A DNA stretch of 64,000 bases from Pseudomonadota bacterium. GTDB taxonomy: Bacteria > Pseudomonadota > Alphaproteobacteria > Micavibrionales > UBA2020. This document shows, one piece after another, positions 19,599 to 29,200 of the stretch. The number at the start of each line of letters is the position of its first letter. Position 1 is the first letter of the stretch. Made by a program: the position numbers and the translations under genes. Where the stretch lies: positions 224,825 to 288,824 of the forward strand of contig JAJZVA010000002.1 in assembly GCA_021845905.1 (NCBI GenBank). The letters are read 5' to 3'. Under the pieces are notes generated by a model. It ran no database searches. It saw only the letters and a program-made list of their open reading frames with translations, and was not told the origin of the DNA.

Positions 19599-20873
19599 TT
19601 AAAGACCAAGCACTTCACGTAATCCATAATACCACGCCCCAAGCACGGTGAGCGGCACGCGGAAAGTCCGCCCGCCGGGGAACGGATAATTACGGATATT
19701 AGCGAAAATATCGAACTCTCCCGCCTGATGGTTGATCGCTTCGGCGACGAGCTTGCCTTCGAGGTGGCAGGCGGTCACGCCATGGCCGCTGTTGCCTTGA
19801 ATGAAATAAACCGTGTCGGACAGCCGCCCGAGGTGCGGCAGGCGCGTCAGGGTGAGAGCGAACTGCCCGTTCCAGGCAAAGTCTATTTTCTTGTCGCGCA
19901 ACGTGGGGAAGGTACGGTCGAGGTGCGGCCGCAGGCGGCGGATGACGTCACCCGGCTCGTAGCCGCTGTAAATCACGCCGCCGCCGAAGAGCAGGCGGTG
20001 GTCTGCCGTCATGCGGTAATAATCGAGCAGGAAATTGCAGTCTTCGACCGACGCGCCGTTCGGCATGAGCTTCTGCGCAAGCCCGGCGCCGAGCGGCTCC
20101 GTCGCGATCACCTGGCTGCTGGCCGGCATGATGCGTCCCGTCAGTTCGGGCAGGACGCCGGTGAGATAGGCGTTGCCGCAGACGACGACGAAATCCGCGG
20201 CGACGCTGCCGTGCGCGGTGCGGACTTTCGGTTTTCCGTCCTTCCCGACGCGGATGACGCGCGAATCCTCGAATATCCTGCCGCCAAGCGATTCAATCGC
20301 CGCCGCCTCGCCGAGCGCGAGGTTGAGCGGATGAAGATGCCCGCCGCGGCGGTCGAGCAGGCCGCCAATATAAAGTTTCGTCGCGGCGATTTCGTGGATT
20401 CTTTCTGCGCCGAACATCTCCAGCGCGGTGTTGCCCGCGCGCTCCCACAGCGCCTTTTCGTGTTCCAGCCCGGCCATCTGCTTTTTGGTGAAGGCGGCGA
20501 AAAACGTGCCTTCCCTGTAATCGCAGGCAATGCCGTATTTTTCGATGCGCTGGCGGATGATGTCGCCGCCCGCGAAGCTCATGGCAAGCATCGCTTCGGC
20601 CGTGTCCTTGCCGCAGCGGCGCAGGATGTCGTCATATCCGCGGCTGTAGCCGTTGACGACCTGCCCGCCGTTGCGGCCCGATGCGCCGAAGCCGATCTTC
20701 TCCGCTTCGAGCAGGATGACTTTTTTTCCGCTTTCGGCGAGATGCAGCGCGGCGGAAAGGCCCGCGAACCCGCCGCCGATCACGCAAACGTCGCAGGTCT
20801 CGTCTCCCTTGAGCGGCGGACGTTCGGGCGCGGGATGGCGCGTGGCGGCGTAGTATGTATCGGGATAACCCAT
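19599..20873 (-). CDS. puuB: Gamma-glutamylputrescine oxidase (FAD-dependent)
   Basis: A 424-residue DAO-family flavoprotein. The FAD-binding Rossmann motif is GGGFAG at 33-38, followed by LLEAEKIGFGASGRNGGQ, the segment typical of PuuB/OrdL proteins; the C-terminal GxxGHGVTACHLEGKLVAEAI is the second FAD contact. The family oxidises gamma-glutamylputrescine to the aldehyde in the Puu pathway for putrescine use. Its start follows the stop of the puuA gene by one base, so the two are translated together, and puuA makes its expected substrate. Related glycine or amine oxidases cannot be excluded, but the neighbour makes this the best call. Confidence 0.87.
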   Translation of the reverse strand: MGYPDTYYAATRHPAPERPPLKGDETCDVCVIGGGFAGLSAALHLAESGKKVILLEAEKIGFGASGRNGGQVVNGYSRGYDDILRRCGKDTAEAMLAMSFAGGDIIRQRIEKYGIACDYREGTFFAAFTKKQMAGLEHEKALWERAGNTALEMFGAERIHEIAATKLYIGGLLDRRGGHLHPLNLALGEAAAIESLGGRIFEDSRVIRVGKDGKPKVRTAHGSVAADFVVVCGNAYLTGVLPELTGRIMPASSQVIATEPLGAGLAQKLMPNGASVEDCNFLLDYYRMTADHRLLFGGGVIYSGYEPGDVIRRLRPHLDRTFPTLRDKKIDFAWNGQFALTLTRLPHLGRLSDTVYFIQGNSGHGVTACHLEGKLVAEAINHQAGEFDIFANIRNYPFPGGRTFRVPLTVLGAWYYGLREVLGL

Positions 20874-20874
20874 G

Positions 20875-22236
20875 TCAGGCCTCCATCAGGTAGGCATCGT
20901 GCTCTGCGCTGGTGACTTCGGATGCGAAGACGTCCATCTCCTGCCATTTGCAGGCGAGATATATCTTTTTGTAATCGGGCCCCAGCGCGCGGTCGATGAA
21001 CCTGGAGCGGGCGAAAAGGTCGAGCGCGTCGTCCGGCGTCACCGGCAGCGACGGCGTTTTGGGCGGGCAGTGCTCGCCTTTGGCGGGCGCGGGCGGCCTT
21101 GTTTTTTTCTCGATCCCCTCCAGCGCGCCGGCGAGGATCAGCGCGAAAACGAGATAAGGGTTGGCGTCGGCGCCGGCGACGCGGTGCTCGATGCGCGTCG
21201 CGGCGATGTCGCTGTGCGGCACGCGCAACGCGGCGGCGCGGTTGTCGTAGCCCCAGGCGATTTTCGCGCGCGCGGGGCTGGCCGCGGCGAAGCGGCGGAA
21301 GGCGTTGACATTGGGCGCGAACACCGCCATGCCGTCGGCCATCGTCTTGCACAGGCCGCCGATCGCATGGTGCAGCGCCGCCGACCCCTTGGCGTTTTTT
21401 CCGGCGAAGATGTTGCGCCCGCTGCGGTCGAGCACGCTGAAATGGGCGTGCATCCCGCTGCCCGCGTGACGGCTGTAGGGTTTTGCCATGAAAGTGGCCG
21501 CAAGGCCGTGACGCCGCGCCGCGCCTTTGATGAGGCGTTTGAGAAAAACCGCGTCGTCGGCGGCGGCGAGCGCGTCAGACTTGTGGGAGAGATTGATCTC
21601 GAACTGCCCCGGGCCGTTCTCGGAAATGGTGGTGTCGGCGGGAAGGTTCTGCGCCGCGCAAAAGCGGCTGATGTCGGCAAGCACGCTCCTGAAGTCGTCC
21701 GTGGTGCTGAGGCTGTAGGTTTGCGCGGTGGCGGCGCGGCGGCCCGTCGCGGGCGCGCGCGCGGGCACGGGCCCGCCATATTCGTCGCGACGCGCGTCGA
21801 TCAGATAGAATTCAAGTTCGGCGGCGATGACGGGCGTGAGGCCGGCTTTTTGGTAGCGGTCGAGGACACGGGCGAGAACCTGCCGAGGATCGCCGAAGAA
21901 GCCGTCCACGGTCAGGAGCGCCTGCGCGGTATTCTTCAGCCACGGCATGGGGCGCAGGCTGCCGTCGACAAGGCGGCAGTTGCCGTCGCTGTCGCCGGTT
22001 TCCTTGATCAGGCCGCTTTCGATCACGTCCTCGCCCCAGATGTCGACGGCAAAGGCCGAAAGCGCCATGCGGAGACCCGCGGAGGTTATTTTCTTGATGC
22101 TGCTTTCGGGAACCCATTTGCCGCGCGGCACGCCGTTCATGTCGACGAAAAAGGCCTCGACCGTTTCAAAGCCAGCGCGCGGCCGCACGGGCGGGCGTTT
22201 CGATGTTCTGCTTTTCTTTTTTAATGTGGCATCCAT
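20875..22236 (-). CDS. puuA: Gamma-glutamylputrescine synthetase (glutamine synthetase family)
   Basis: A 453-residue class of the glutamine synthetase fold that joins glutamate to putrescine with ATP. Visible: N-terminal beta-grasp (VDMNGVPRGKWVP), the glutamate-binding ELEFYLID, NGPGQFEINLSH, the ATP-binding MAKPYSRHAGSGMHAHFS, and the C-terminal RIEHRVAGADANPYLVFA. This pattern is that of PuuA/GlnA-like proteins rather than housekeeping GlnA (no adenylylation tyrosine loop seen). It is the first gene of a two-gene operon with puuB. PuuC (dehydrogenase) and PuuD (hydrolase) are not in the window. Upstream is only a 90-bp gap before the COQ9-like gene. Confidence 0.87.
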   Translation of the reverse strand: MDATLKKKSRTSKRPPVRPRAGFETVEAFFVDMNGVPRGKWVPESSIKKITSAGLRMALSAFAVDIWGEDVIESGLIKETGDSDGNCRLVDGSLRPMPWLKNTAQALLTVDGFFGDPRQVLARVLDRYQKAGLTPVIAAELEFYLIDARRDEYGGPVPARAPATGRRAATAQTYSLSTTDDFRSVLADISRFCAAQNLPADTTISENGPGQFEINLSHKSDALAAADDAVFLKRLIKGAARRHGLAATFMAKPYSRHAGSGMHAHFSVLDRSGRNIFAGKNAKGSAALHHAIGGLCKTMADGMAVFAPNVNAFRRFAAASPARAKIAWGYDNRAAALRVPHSDIAATRIEHRVAGADANPYLVFALILAGALEGIEKKTRPPAPAKGEHCPPKTPSLPVTPDDALDLFARSRFIDRALGPDYKKIYLACKWQEMDVFASEVTSAEHDAYLMEA

Positions 22237-22328
22237 GATATTTCCTATTTTCTATAATATTTTTCAGATCAGACGGATAAGGCGACTCCAAAATGTGAAG
22301 TTGCTTGCATTATGGATATAATTTATCG

Positions 22329-22928
22329 TCAGGCCGGCTCTTTTTTCTTGAACTTTGCGATCTTCATGCCGATTTTCAGCACGTTGTCGATGCGGCGTTC
22401 AAGAAATCCCCATGTTTTCGCATGGCGGGGAGACGCGTCGTTGAGCCAGTATAGCGTCGTCGTGGAGATCACACCCGAAAGCAGCAGGCGCTTGGTATAG
22501 TGATTGTAGTCGGTTGCCGTGTCGCCTGCCGCCCACCAGAGCTTGTCGGCGGCGTGCCAGACCAGCTTCGGCATGGCGAAAGCCCGAGGCGGGGCCGCCA
22601 TGAAGGCCAGCGCGCTGCGCACCGCCTCTTTATGCGGGGCGAGAACTTCCAGCCGGGTTTTGACGCCCAGCGCGATGCGCTCGCGCACGCGCAAGGCGGC
22701 CATGTTCTTGCGGGCGAGCTTTTTCAGCGTTTCGTCTGTCGCCCAGAGGAAGAAATAACGGGAGAGATCGCTGGCGCCGCACGGAAATTCCATATCCATT
22801 CTGCCTTTGGAAATTCCCAGACGTTCCGCTGTCCGCCGGAGAAGCTCGGGCGTCCAGCCGTCGAAAGGGATGTCCGGCAGGGCCGCCAGAAGAAATTTCG
22901 TTTTAAAGGCCGTGATGCTTGACGACAT
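22329..22928 (-). CDS. COQ9-like protein (ubiquinone biosynthesis)
   Basis: A 199-residue protein of the COQ9 family, TetR-like in fold, which in mitochondria and alphaproteobacteria binds lipid and supports the COQ7 hydroxylation step. Matching features are FDGWTPELLRRTAERLGIS, the central KTRLEVLAPHKEAVRSALAFM, and the C-terminal DTATDYNHYTKRLLLSGV followed by W and a hydrophobic end. Normal length, no signal peptide. Presence of this gene is a good alphaproteobacterial marker. The ATG lies at 22928, with no operon partner: divergent from the diguanylate cyclase at 23050. Confidence 0.9.
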   Translation of the reverse strand: MSSSITAFKTKFLLAALPDIPFDGWTPELLRRTAERLGISKGRMDMEFPCGASDLSRYFFLWATDETLKKLARKNMAALRVRERIALGVKTRLEVLAPHKEAVRSALAFMAAPPRAFAMPKLVWHAADKLWWAAGDTATDYNHYTKRLLLSGVISTTTLYWLNDASPRHAKTWGFLERRIDNVLKIGMKIAKFKKKEPA

Positions 22929-23049
22929 GGAAAATACTCTGTTTGTGCAACGATTTTAGCCCGCGCCGCCGCGCAAAGTCAAATCGGTTGGAAAACGGCG
23001 AAAACGTTGCTAAACCTATTTTGGACAGGCTACAGAAAATAAAGGAAAA

Positions 23050-23967
23050 ATGTTCTTCGGGAAAAAAAATCTTCTGTCCGATATTTCAACCGCCATCATC
23101 GAGCGGTTCGAGGATGGCGTGGTGGCGATCGACAGCCATCACTGCATCGTCTTCTTCAACGAAGGGGCGTCGCGGATTTTCGGCTATGCCCCGGAAGAAG
23201 TCGTCGGCAAGCACCTGAATATTCTTTTGCCCGAGCGCTTTCATCTGCAGCATGACCTGATGATCGAAGAGTTCGGCGCGTCGGGCGATCTTGTCAAAAA
23301 ATCCACGCGCCGCAGCCGGCAGATTTTCGGGCGCCGCAAAAACGGCGAGGAATTCGAGGCGAGCATCTTCATCGTCAAGGCGGGCGCGGACAAGCTGCAT
23401 CCCGGTTATGCCGCCGTGGTGCGCGATATCAGCGAGGACAAGCGGACGGAAGACGAGTTGATGCGTCTCGCTTCGACCGACCCTTTGACCGGCGCCTTCA
23501 ACCGCCGCGAGTTCAAGGTTCTGGCGGACGAGGAAAGCATGCGCGCCCACCGTTACAACCGCCCGCTGTCGATCATGATGCTCGACCTCGATCATTTCAA
23601 GCGCCTCAACGACACATACGGCCATGCCGCGGGCGACAAGGCCTTGCAGCGCTTCACCACGCTGTGTTGCAACGCGTTGCGCACGATCGATATTTTCGGC
23701 CGCTGGGGCGGCGAGGAATTCGTGACGCTTCTGCCGGAGACGGACGCCGAGGGCGCGGCCGTCATCGCCGAGCGCCTGCGCAAGCTGGTGAGCCAGAGTA
23801 TGCTCGTGTTCAACGACCAGAAAATCAGCATGACCGCCAGCATCGGCATCGCCCAGTACCGCGCGGGCGAGCTGACGGTGGAAGGGCCGCTGTCGCGCGC
23901 GGACAGCGCCGTCTATGACGCGAAGAAAGCCGGCCGCAACCGGATTTCGGTTTACAGGAACGATTGA
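23050..23967 (+). CDS. PAS-GGDEF diguanylate cyclase
   Basis: A 305-residue cytoplasmic signalling protein. Residues about 12-125 are a PAS domain (VVAIDSHHCIVFFNEGASRI, IFGYAPEEVVGKHLNIL) that senses a ligand or redox state; residues about 138-300 are a GGDEF domain. The active-site loop is GGEEF at 220-224, a functional variant, and the inhibitory site RTID at 211-214 fits RxxD with the correct five-residue spacing, so product inhibition by c-di-GMP is expected. No membrane segment. AAGG lies before the ATG. It ends 5 bp from the convergent DUF4402 gene. Confidence 0.92.
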   Translation: MFFGKKNLLSDISTAIIERFEDGVVAIDSHHCIVFFNEGASRIFGYAPEEVVGKHLNILLPERFHLQHDLMIEEFGASGDLVKKSTRRSRQIFGRRKNGEEFEASIFIVKAGADKLHPGYAAVVRDISEDKRTEDELMRLASTDPLTGAFNRREFKVLADEESMRAHRYNRPLSIMMLDLDHFKRLNDTYGHAAGDKALQRFTTLCCNALRTIDIFGRWGGEEFVTLLPETDAEGAAVIAERLRKLVSQSMLVFNDQKISMTASIGIAQYRAGELTVEGPLSRADSAVYDAKKAGRNRISVYRND

Positions 23968-23971
23968 GAGC

Positions 23972-24457
23972 TCAGTAATTGATCTGCAGGACGTAGGTGC
24001 CGCGGTAGGGCGCGAGGCTGTAGGTTTCGCCCGCCGTGGTGGTCAGCGTCGCGCCGATATAAAGCGTGAGCGTGCCGCCGGGTGGCGTTTGCGCGTTGGC
24101 GATGGTGCTGATGTCGGGCGCGAAGGTGAAGCTGCCGATGGTGAAGGTCGAGGTGTCCGGCCCGGTCAGGCTGGTCGTCGAGGCGATCGACGCCCAGATG
24201 GCGACGGTCGGGTCGTAATTCGACAGGCCGAAGACGCCGTACTGTCCGGTATGCAGGATGGTTATCCCCGACGTGCAGGTCATCGTGCCTCCCGCGGGGA
24301 TCGTGCAGGATTGCGCGCTCGTGTTGTTGGTGATGACGACCTGCCCGAAATAAAGCGGTTCCTCCTCGACGCCGTCGTTGGTGTAGGCGGCGAAGCTCCG
24401 CGCCGCCGGAAGCGCGAGCAGGGCAAGACAAAAGAGGGCAGGCAAAAGCTTTTTCAT
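23972..24457 (-). CDS. DUF4402 secreted protein (second of a pair)
   Basis: 161 residues. A clear signal peptide (MKKLLPALFCLALLALPAARSFA, cleaved near 23) is followed by a beta-rich domain of the DUF4402 type, ending in YRGTYVLQINY, the usual family end. Many Thr/Ser/Gly, and one Cys pair (CTIPAGGTMTC) that may form a disulfide. DUF4402 proteins are exported and probably part of surface or pilus-like structures; their function is not established. It begins 1 base after the stop of the related gene at 24459-25097, indicating translational coupling. Confidence 0.85.
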   Translation of the reverse strand: MKKLLPALFCLALLALPAARSFAAYTNDGVEEEPLYFGQVVITNNTSAQSCTIPAGGTMTCTSGITILHTGQYGVFGLSNYDPTVAIWASIASTTSLTGPDTSTFTIGSFTFAPDISTIANAQTPPGGTLTLYIGATLTTTAGETYSLAPYRGTYVLQINY

Positions 24458-24458
24458 G

Positions 24459-25097
24459 TCAGTAACTCAAAACCAGGTCGAACGTGCCGCGGTACGTGCC
24501 GGGCGCGTAGGTTGAAACGCCGGAAACGGTGTAGAGAGTCGCGCCGACTTCTATGTAGGCGGTGCCGCTGCTGTCGGTGACGATGTAAGCGCCGTTGGCG
24601 TCGGTGCCCGACTGGTTGAAGTTCATGCCGTAGACGTTGAACGTGCCGGAACCGGGAGGCCCCGTCAGAACGACGGGATTCGAGGAGGAGATGGCGGCGC
24701 CGGTGTGGTCGGTGAAGGACACATAAACGTTGGCGGTCGCGCCCGCGCCGGTGACTTCATAAATGCCGGGGCCTTGCGAACCCACGTCGCTGCCGGAGCC
24801 GCCGTTGAGAAGCGAAATGGTGGTGCCGGTGTTCGAGACGCTGCGCGTGCCGGTATCTGTCATGGTGAGGGAGGAAACGCTCGTGCCCGGCGATCCCACG
24901 GCGAAGTTGCCGAAGCGCACGGCCTGCAACTCCGTCACGCTCACGGCGCTGGTGACGCTCACGTAGTCGTGGCCGGTGTAGGTCGCGTCAATGCCGGCCT
25001 GCGCGGCGGACGGAAGAAAAACCGTCGCGGCGAGTGAAAGAAAAGCCTGCGCCGCGTAAAAGAAAGAAGACCGGGCGTTGCGGCGCGGTTTATTCAT
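24459..25097 (-). CDS. DUF4402 secreted protein (first of a pair)
   Basis: 212 residues. A basic, rather long N-terminus and hydrophobic segment (about 12-34) form a signal peptide; the remainder is a beta-rich Thr/Ser/Gly domain (LQAVRFGNFAVGSPGTS ... YAPGTYRGTFDLVLSY), the DUF4402 pattern including the final aromatic. It shares this domain with the gene just downstream but the two differ in length and sequence, so they are old paralogues. The start overlaps the end of yceD by 8 bases, an unusual arrangement that ties a secreted protein to a ribosome/lipid-linked housekeeping gene. Confidence 0.85.
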   Translation of the reverse strand: MNKPRRNARSSFFYAAQAFLSLAATVFLPSAAQAGIDATYTGHDYVSVTSAVSVTELQAVRFGNFAVGSPGTSVSSLTMTDTGTRSVSNTGTTISLLNGGSGSDVGSQGPGIYEVTGAGATANVYVSFTDHTGAAISSSNPVVLTGPPGSGTFNVYGMNFNQSGTDANGAYIVTDSSGTAYIEVGATLYTVSGVSTYAPGTYRGTFDLVLSY

Positions 25098-25635
25098 CTT
25101 CGTCGGCCTTGAGTTTCTTCAGTGCCTGAAAGGGCCGGTTGGGTTGTTCGCCGCCGGTTCCCGCGAGTTGCGCGGCGAGGCTGACGCCCGGCGCACGGGG
25201 ATAAGGATCAAGCTCGAGCGCGAGATATTGCGCGACGAGTTCGCCGAGGTCGAGCTGTCCGTTTTGCATCACGGTATCCGGAAATTCGTCTTCCATTCCC
25301 GCATCGGCTGGCAGGTCTTCGTCAAAGCCCTCTTTTCCATCTTCCGTAAAATAAGTGTCGAGATGCGCCCTGATCTCCGCCGGAACGCCCTGCAGCGAAA
25401 CGACGCAGGTTTGCACCACTTCGGCGCTGAAATTGCCCTCTATTTTAATAATATTGCCGTCGCTGAGGCGGGTGACGGTCAGGTCGGCGGTCAGGCCGGA
25501 CAGCGATTGAAGATCGAAGCGCCGCGCCAGCGCCGCGCATTCGGCGTCCGTGGCCGCGAAACGGGCGGCGCGGGGTTTATCCGGAATAAGGCTGTCAACA
25601 GCCACGGTATGCGAAAATTCCGGCTGAATCGTCAT
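25090..25635 (-). CDS. yceD: YceD/DUF177 family protein
   Basis: 181 residues, soluble. The central LTADLTVTRLSDGNIIKIEGNFSAEVVQTCVVSL shows the alphaproteobacterial DUF177 pattern (conserved Cys in QTCVVSL), and the end is the acidic DLGELVAQYLALELDPYPRAPG typical of YceD. In other bacteria the family is linked to 23S rRNA processing and to rpmF/plsX. Here plsX and fabH do not follow; two DUF4402 genes do. It is divergent from bamE, a common alphaproteobacterial arrangement. Confidence 0.87.
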   Translation of the reverse strand: MTIQPEFSHTVAVDSLIPDKPRAARFAATDAECAALARRFDLQSLSGLTADLTVTRLSDGNIIKIEGNFSAEVVQTCVVSLQGVPAEIRAHLDTYFTEDGKEGFDEDLPADAGMEDEFPDTVMQNGQLDLGELVAQYLALELDPYPRAPGVSLAAQLAGTGGEQPNRPFQALKKLKADEDE

Positions 25636-25781
25636 TTTTTTTGCATCCTGTCCTTGCTTATTTCAAAGTGATATACATGATATCGGTAAAAAACAACTGT
25701 CTTTACGGCACGGCATGGCGCGTCACCCGCCTTTTGCGTGCCTTTTGAGGCAAAGACCGGGAAAGGAGCGGGTTTCCGCAC

Positions 25782-26252
25782 ATGAAAAAACAGTTCATCT
25801 CTCTTTTTTTCGCGCTGGTTTTTTCCATGCCGCTTGTTGTCGCGCTGTCGGCCTGCACGCCCGTCAAGGCGACGCGGGGCAATCTGCTGACGGAGGTCCA
25901 GGTGCAGAAAATCACCGCCGGAACCTCGACGCGCGAAGACGTCCTTTCGGCCTGGGGCCCACCGACCGTCGTCGCGCCGTTCGACAACGATACCTGGTAT
26001 TACATCGGCGAGCGGACGTCGCAGGAAGGCGTCTACGCGCCGGTCGTCCTCAAGCAGAAGATCGTTTGCGTCAAGTTCGACCGTAGCAACAACGATACGG
26101 TGGCGTCGGTCAGCGAAATCAGCCCGCAAGAGGCGCGCAACGTCGTGCCCGTCAGCCAGACGACGCCGACGGCCGGAAAGGATTATACCCTCTTCCAGCA
26201 GTTTGTCGGCAACATCGGCAGATATAACGGCGCCACGCAGACGAACCAATAA
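25782..26252 (+). CDS. bamE: Outer-membrane assembly lipoprotein BamE (SmpA/OmlA)
   Basis: A 156-residue lipoprotein with signal peptide and lipobox ALSAC (Cys25). The BamE fold is recognisable in LLTEVQVQKITAGTSTREDVLSAWGPPT, followed by NDTWYYIGER and FDRSNNDTVASV. It acts in the BAM complex that inserts beta-barrels into the outer membrane. The stop overlaps the ATG of the next gene by one base (TAATG), so the two are co-translated. The C-terminal part is slightly longer than in E. coli BamE. Divergent from yceD, as usual in alphaproteobacteria. Confidence 0.9.
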   Translation: MKKQFISLFFALVFSMPLVVALSACTPVKATRGNLLTEVQVQKITAGTSTREDVLSAWGPPTVVAPFDNDTWYYIGERTSQEGVYAPVVLKQKIVCVKFDRSNNDTVASVSEISPQEARNVVPVSQTTPTAGKDYTLFQQFVGNIGRYNGATQTNQ

Positions 26253-29200
26253 TGCCGGGGAAACGCCTGCATCACTTCAATCGCGGGCTGGCCATCGGCT
26301 TCGAAATCGTCGGCCTGTGCGGCATTCTGTTTCTGCTCTTCTGGGGATACCTGATCTTCCGCCTGTCGCACGGGCCGATGGAAGTGGGCTTCCTGACCAA
26401 GCGCATCGAGCGCGCCGTCAACGCCGAACAGCATGATTTCCGCTTTTCGGCGGGCACGACGGTGCTGACGTGGGGCGGGCGCGGTCATCCCTTCATGTTC
26501 GAGATGCGGCACGTGCAGGTCACGCGCGCCGACGGCACGCCGGTGCTTTCGGTGGAGCGGATCGGCGTGCGCCTGTCGAAAAGGCATTTGCTGTTCGGCG
26601 CGCTGGTGCCGCGCGTCATCCGCGTTTACGGACCCGCGCTGCGAATCGTCCGCGATGCCGCCGGCCATTTCGCGCTCAACGTCGGCGATGCGGACGCGGA
26701 CGACAGGCCGCCCGCCGCCGCGTCGGGGCAAAAAACGCCGCCGCCCGCCCTCGCGGATACGCCGGAGGCGGTCGATGTGCTTAGATCCTTCCTCGCGCAG
26801 ATCAGGAACGACTCGCGCTCCACCTTTCTGGGCGGGCTCGACGAGGTGCGCGTGACCGACGCCGCGCTGCTTTATCAGGACAAGGCTCTCGGCGTCAGCT
26901 GGAAATCCGGCGACACCGACATCGACTTCCGCCGCGCGGGGCGCGGACTGGAAGTCGGCGTGCTTGCCGCCATCGGGCGCGTGCCCGCGACGGCGGCGCT
27001 GGTGCGCGGCGATTTCCTCTATGACTGGACGACGCGCCGCGCGGAGGGCACCGTCGCTTTTTCCGGGCTCGATCCCGCTCTGCTCGCGCAGAAAAGCCCG
27101 GAATTGAAAATGTTCTCCGGCGCGGCCGTGCCGCTGAGCGGGCGCGTCTTCGTCGCGCTCGACCGCAACTTCATCCCGCAGGGCGGGCGTTTCGCCTTCA
27201 GCTCGGGCGCGGGGAAATTTTCTCTGGCGGGGTTTTTTCCGGCGCCCGTGCCGGTCGAATCCGCGCGTCTCTATGGAACTTTCGACACCGCGGCGGGCGA
27301 TCTGACGGTGCGGAGCTTCAGTGCGAATCTTGGCGGCCCGCGCGTGACGGGCAGCGGCACGGTGACGCCTTTCAAGGATGATTCCGGCGGCGCGAACGGG
27401 TATGACATCGTTGCCGACGCCGTGCTGAGGGACATGCCGCTCGACAGCCTCAAGACCTATTGGCCGCCGCCGCTGGCGGCGGACGCGCGGGGCTGGGTCA
27501 CCGGCCACCTTTCCGGCGGCATGGCGACGCAAGCGACGTTGCATCTCGCGCTGCGCGCGCCGGTGCGCGTTTGCCTGAGACGCGGCGCGCCGCCGTGGGA
27601 AGGTTTGAACATGCCGGTGGTGAAGCGCGTCGGCGGGCGCATCGCGTTCCACGGCATCACGGTGGATTATTTTCCGCCCCTGATGCCGGTGAAGAAAGTC
27701 AGGGGCGCCGCGACCTACGACAGCAATTCTTTCGATCTCGACATTTCCGGCGGCGCGCTCGGCGACATGCGCGTGACGCATTCCAAAATCGCCATTACCG
27801 GCCTTGATGCGGCGACGGACACGCGGCACTCGAAGATCGACATTTCCGTCGCGCTGAAAGGCCCGCTCGGGACGGCGCTGAAGGTGCTGGAAAGCAAGCC
27901 GCTCGGCTATCCGCAGAAACTCGGGCTGGACACGAAAAACGCCGCGGGCGACGCGGCGGTGGACGTCGATTTCAAGTTTCCGCTCTATAACGCGCTCAAG
28001 CTCGACGATGTCGCGGTGACGGCGAAGGCCGCGCTCGACAACATTTTACTGAAAGACGTGGCCGCGGGCATGCCGCTGAGCGGCGGGCCGGTGGCGCTGA
28101 CGCTGGGGCAGGGCGCGCTCGATATCAGCGGCAAGGGCGTTCTCGGCACGATGCCCGTGACGTTCGACTGGAAGAAGAACTTCCTTCCGGGCGCGCCGTT
28201 CGACCGTGAGATCAGGGCGTCGTTGCCGCTGGACGATCCGTCGATGGCGCGGCTCGGCGTTCCGGCGTTTTTGCAGGTGACGGGCGACATCCCCGCGACG
28301 CTGACCTATACCGAGAAAAAGACCGGCACGGCCGCGCTGGTCTTCAACGGCGACATCACTGCGGCGGGGTTCACCGTTCCCGCCGCCGGTTACACGAAGC
28401 AGCCGGGCGTCGGCGGCACGCTTGGCATGACGATGGAGTTCAAAAACGGCGTTCTGCAGGACATCAACAACCTGAACCTTGAAACGGACAAGGCGCAGGT
28501 CAACGGCGACCTGACCTTCGCGCCGGACGGAAAGACGCTGTCCAGCGCCGCCCTGCCGCAGGTGAAGATGGGAAAAACCGATGTCGCGGTCGATCTGGAC
28601 CGCATCGCGGGCGCTTACGACGTCAGCATCACCGGGCCGTCGTTCGATGCGTCGCGGATTCTGAGCGACGGCGTGGCGCCGAAAAGCGATGCCGCCGCCG
28701 CGGAAGAGACGCCGCCGGTCAATCTCGCCATGAAAGTCGTCACGCTCTATACGGGCAACGGCGGCGCAATCGGCAATCTCAGCCTTTCCATGCGCCGCAA
28801 CGCCTGGGGGCGGATCGACAGCGCGACGGCGACCGGCACCGCGGGCGGAAAGCCGCTGAAACTGAGCTATCTTCCCGGCCTCAAAGGTCATGCCTTGCAT
28901 TTCGTGGCGGACAACGCAGGCGCGGCTTTGAGCGCGATCGGCATTTCCGACGGCGTGCGCGGCGGCAGACTCGTCGTCAGCGGAAGCCCGGACGCCAACG
29001 ACCCCGGCCGCCGCGACATGCACGGCACCGTTTACATGATGAACTTCTCGCTCGTCAACGTGCCGGTGCTGGGCAGGCTCCTCAATGCGCTGTCCTTAAG
29101 CGGCTTCATGGAGCTGCTCAACGGCAAGGGCATCGCCTTTCACAAGATGCGCTGCGATTTCTGGTGGAAAGACAAAGGTGAGCCGCAAACGCAGAAGAAC

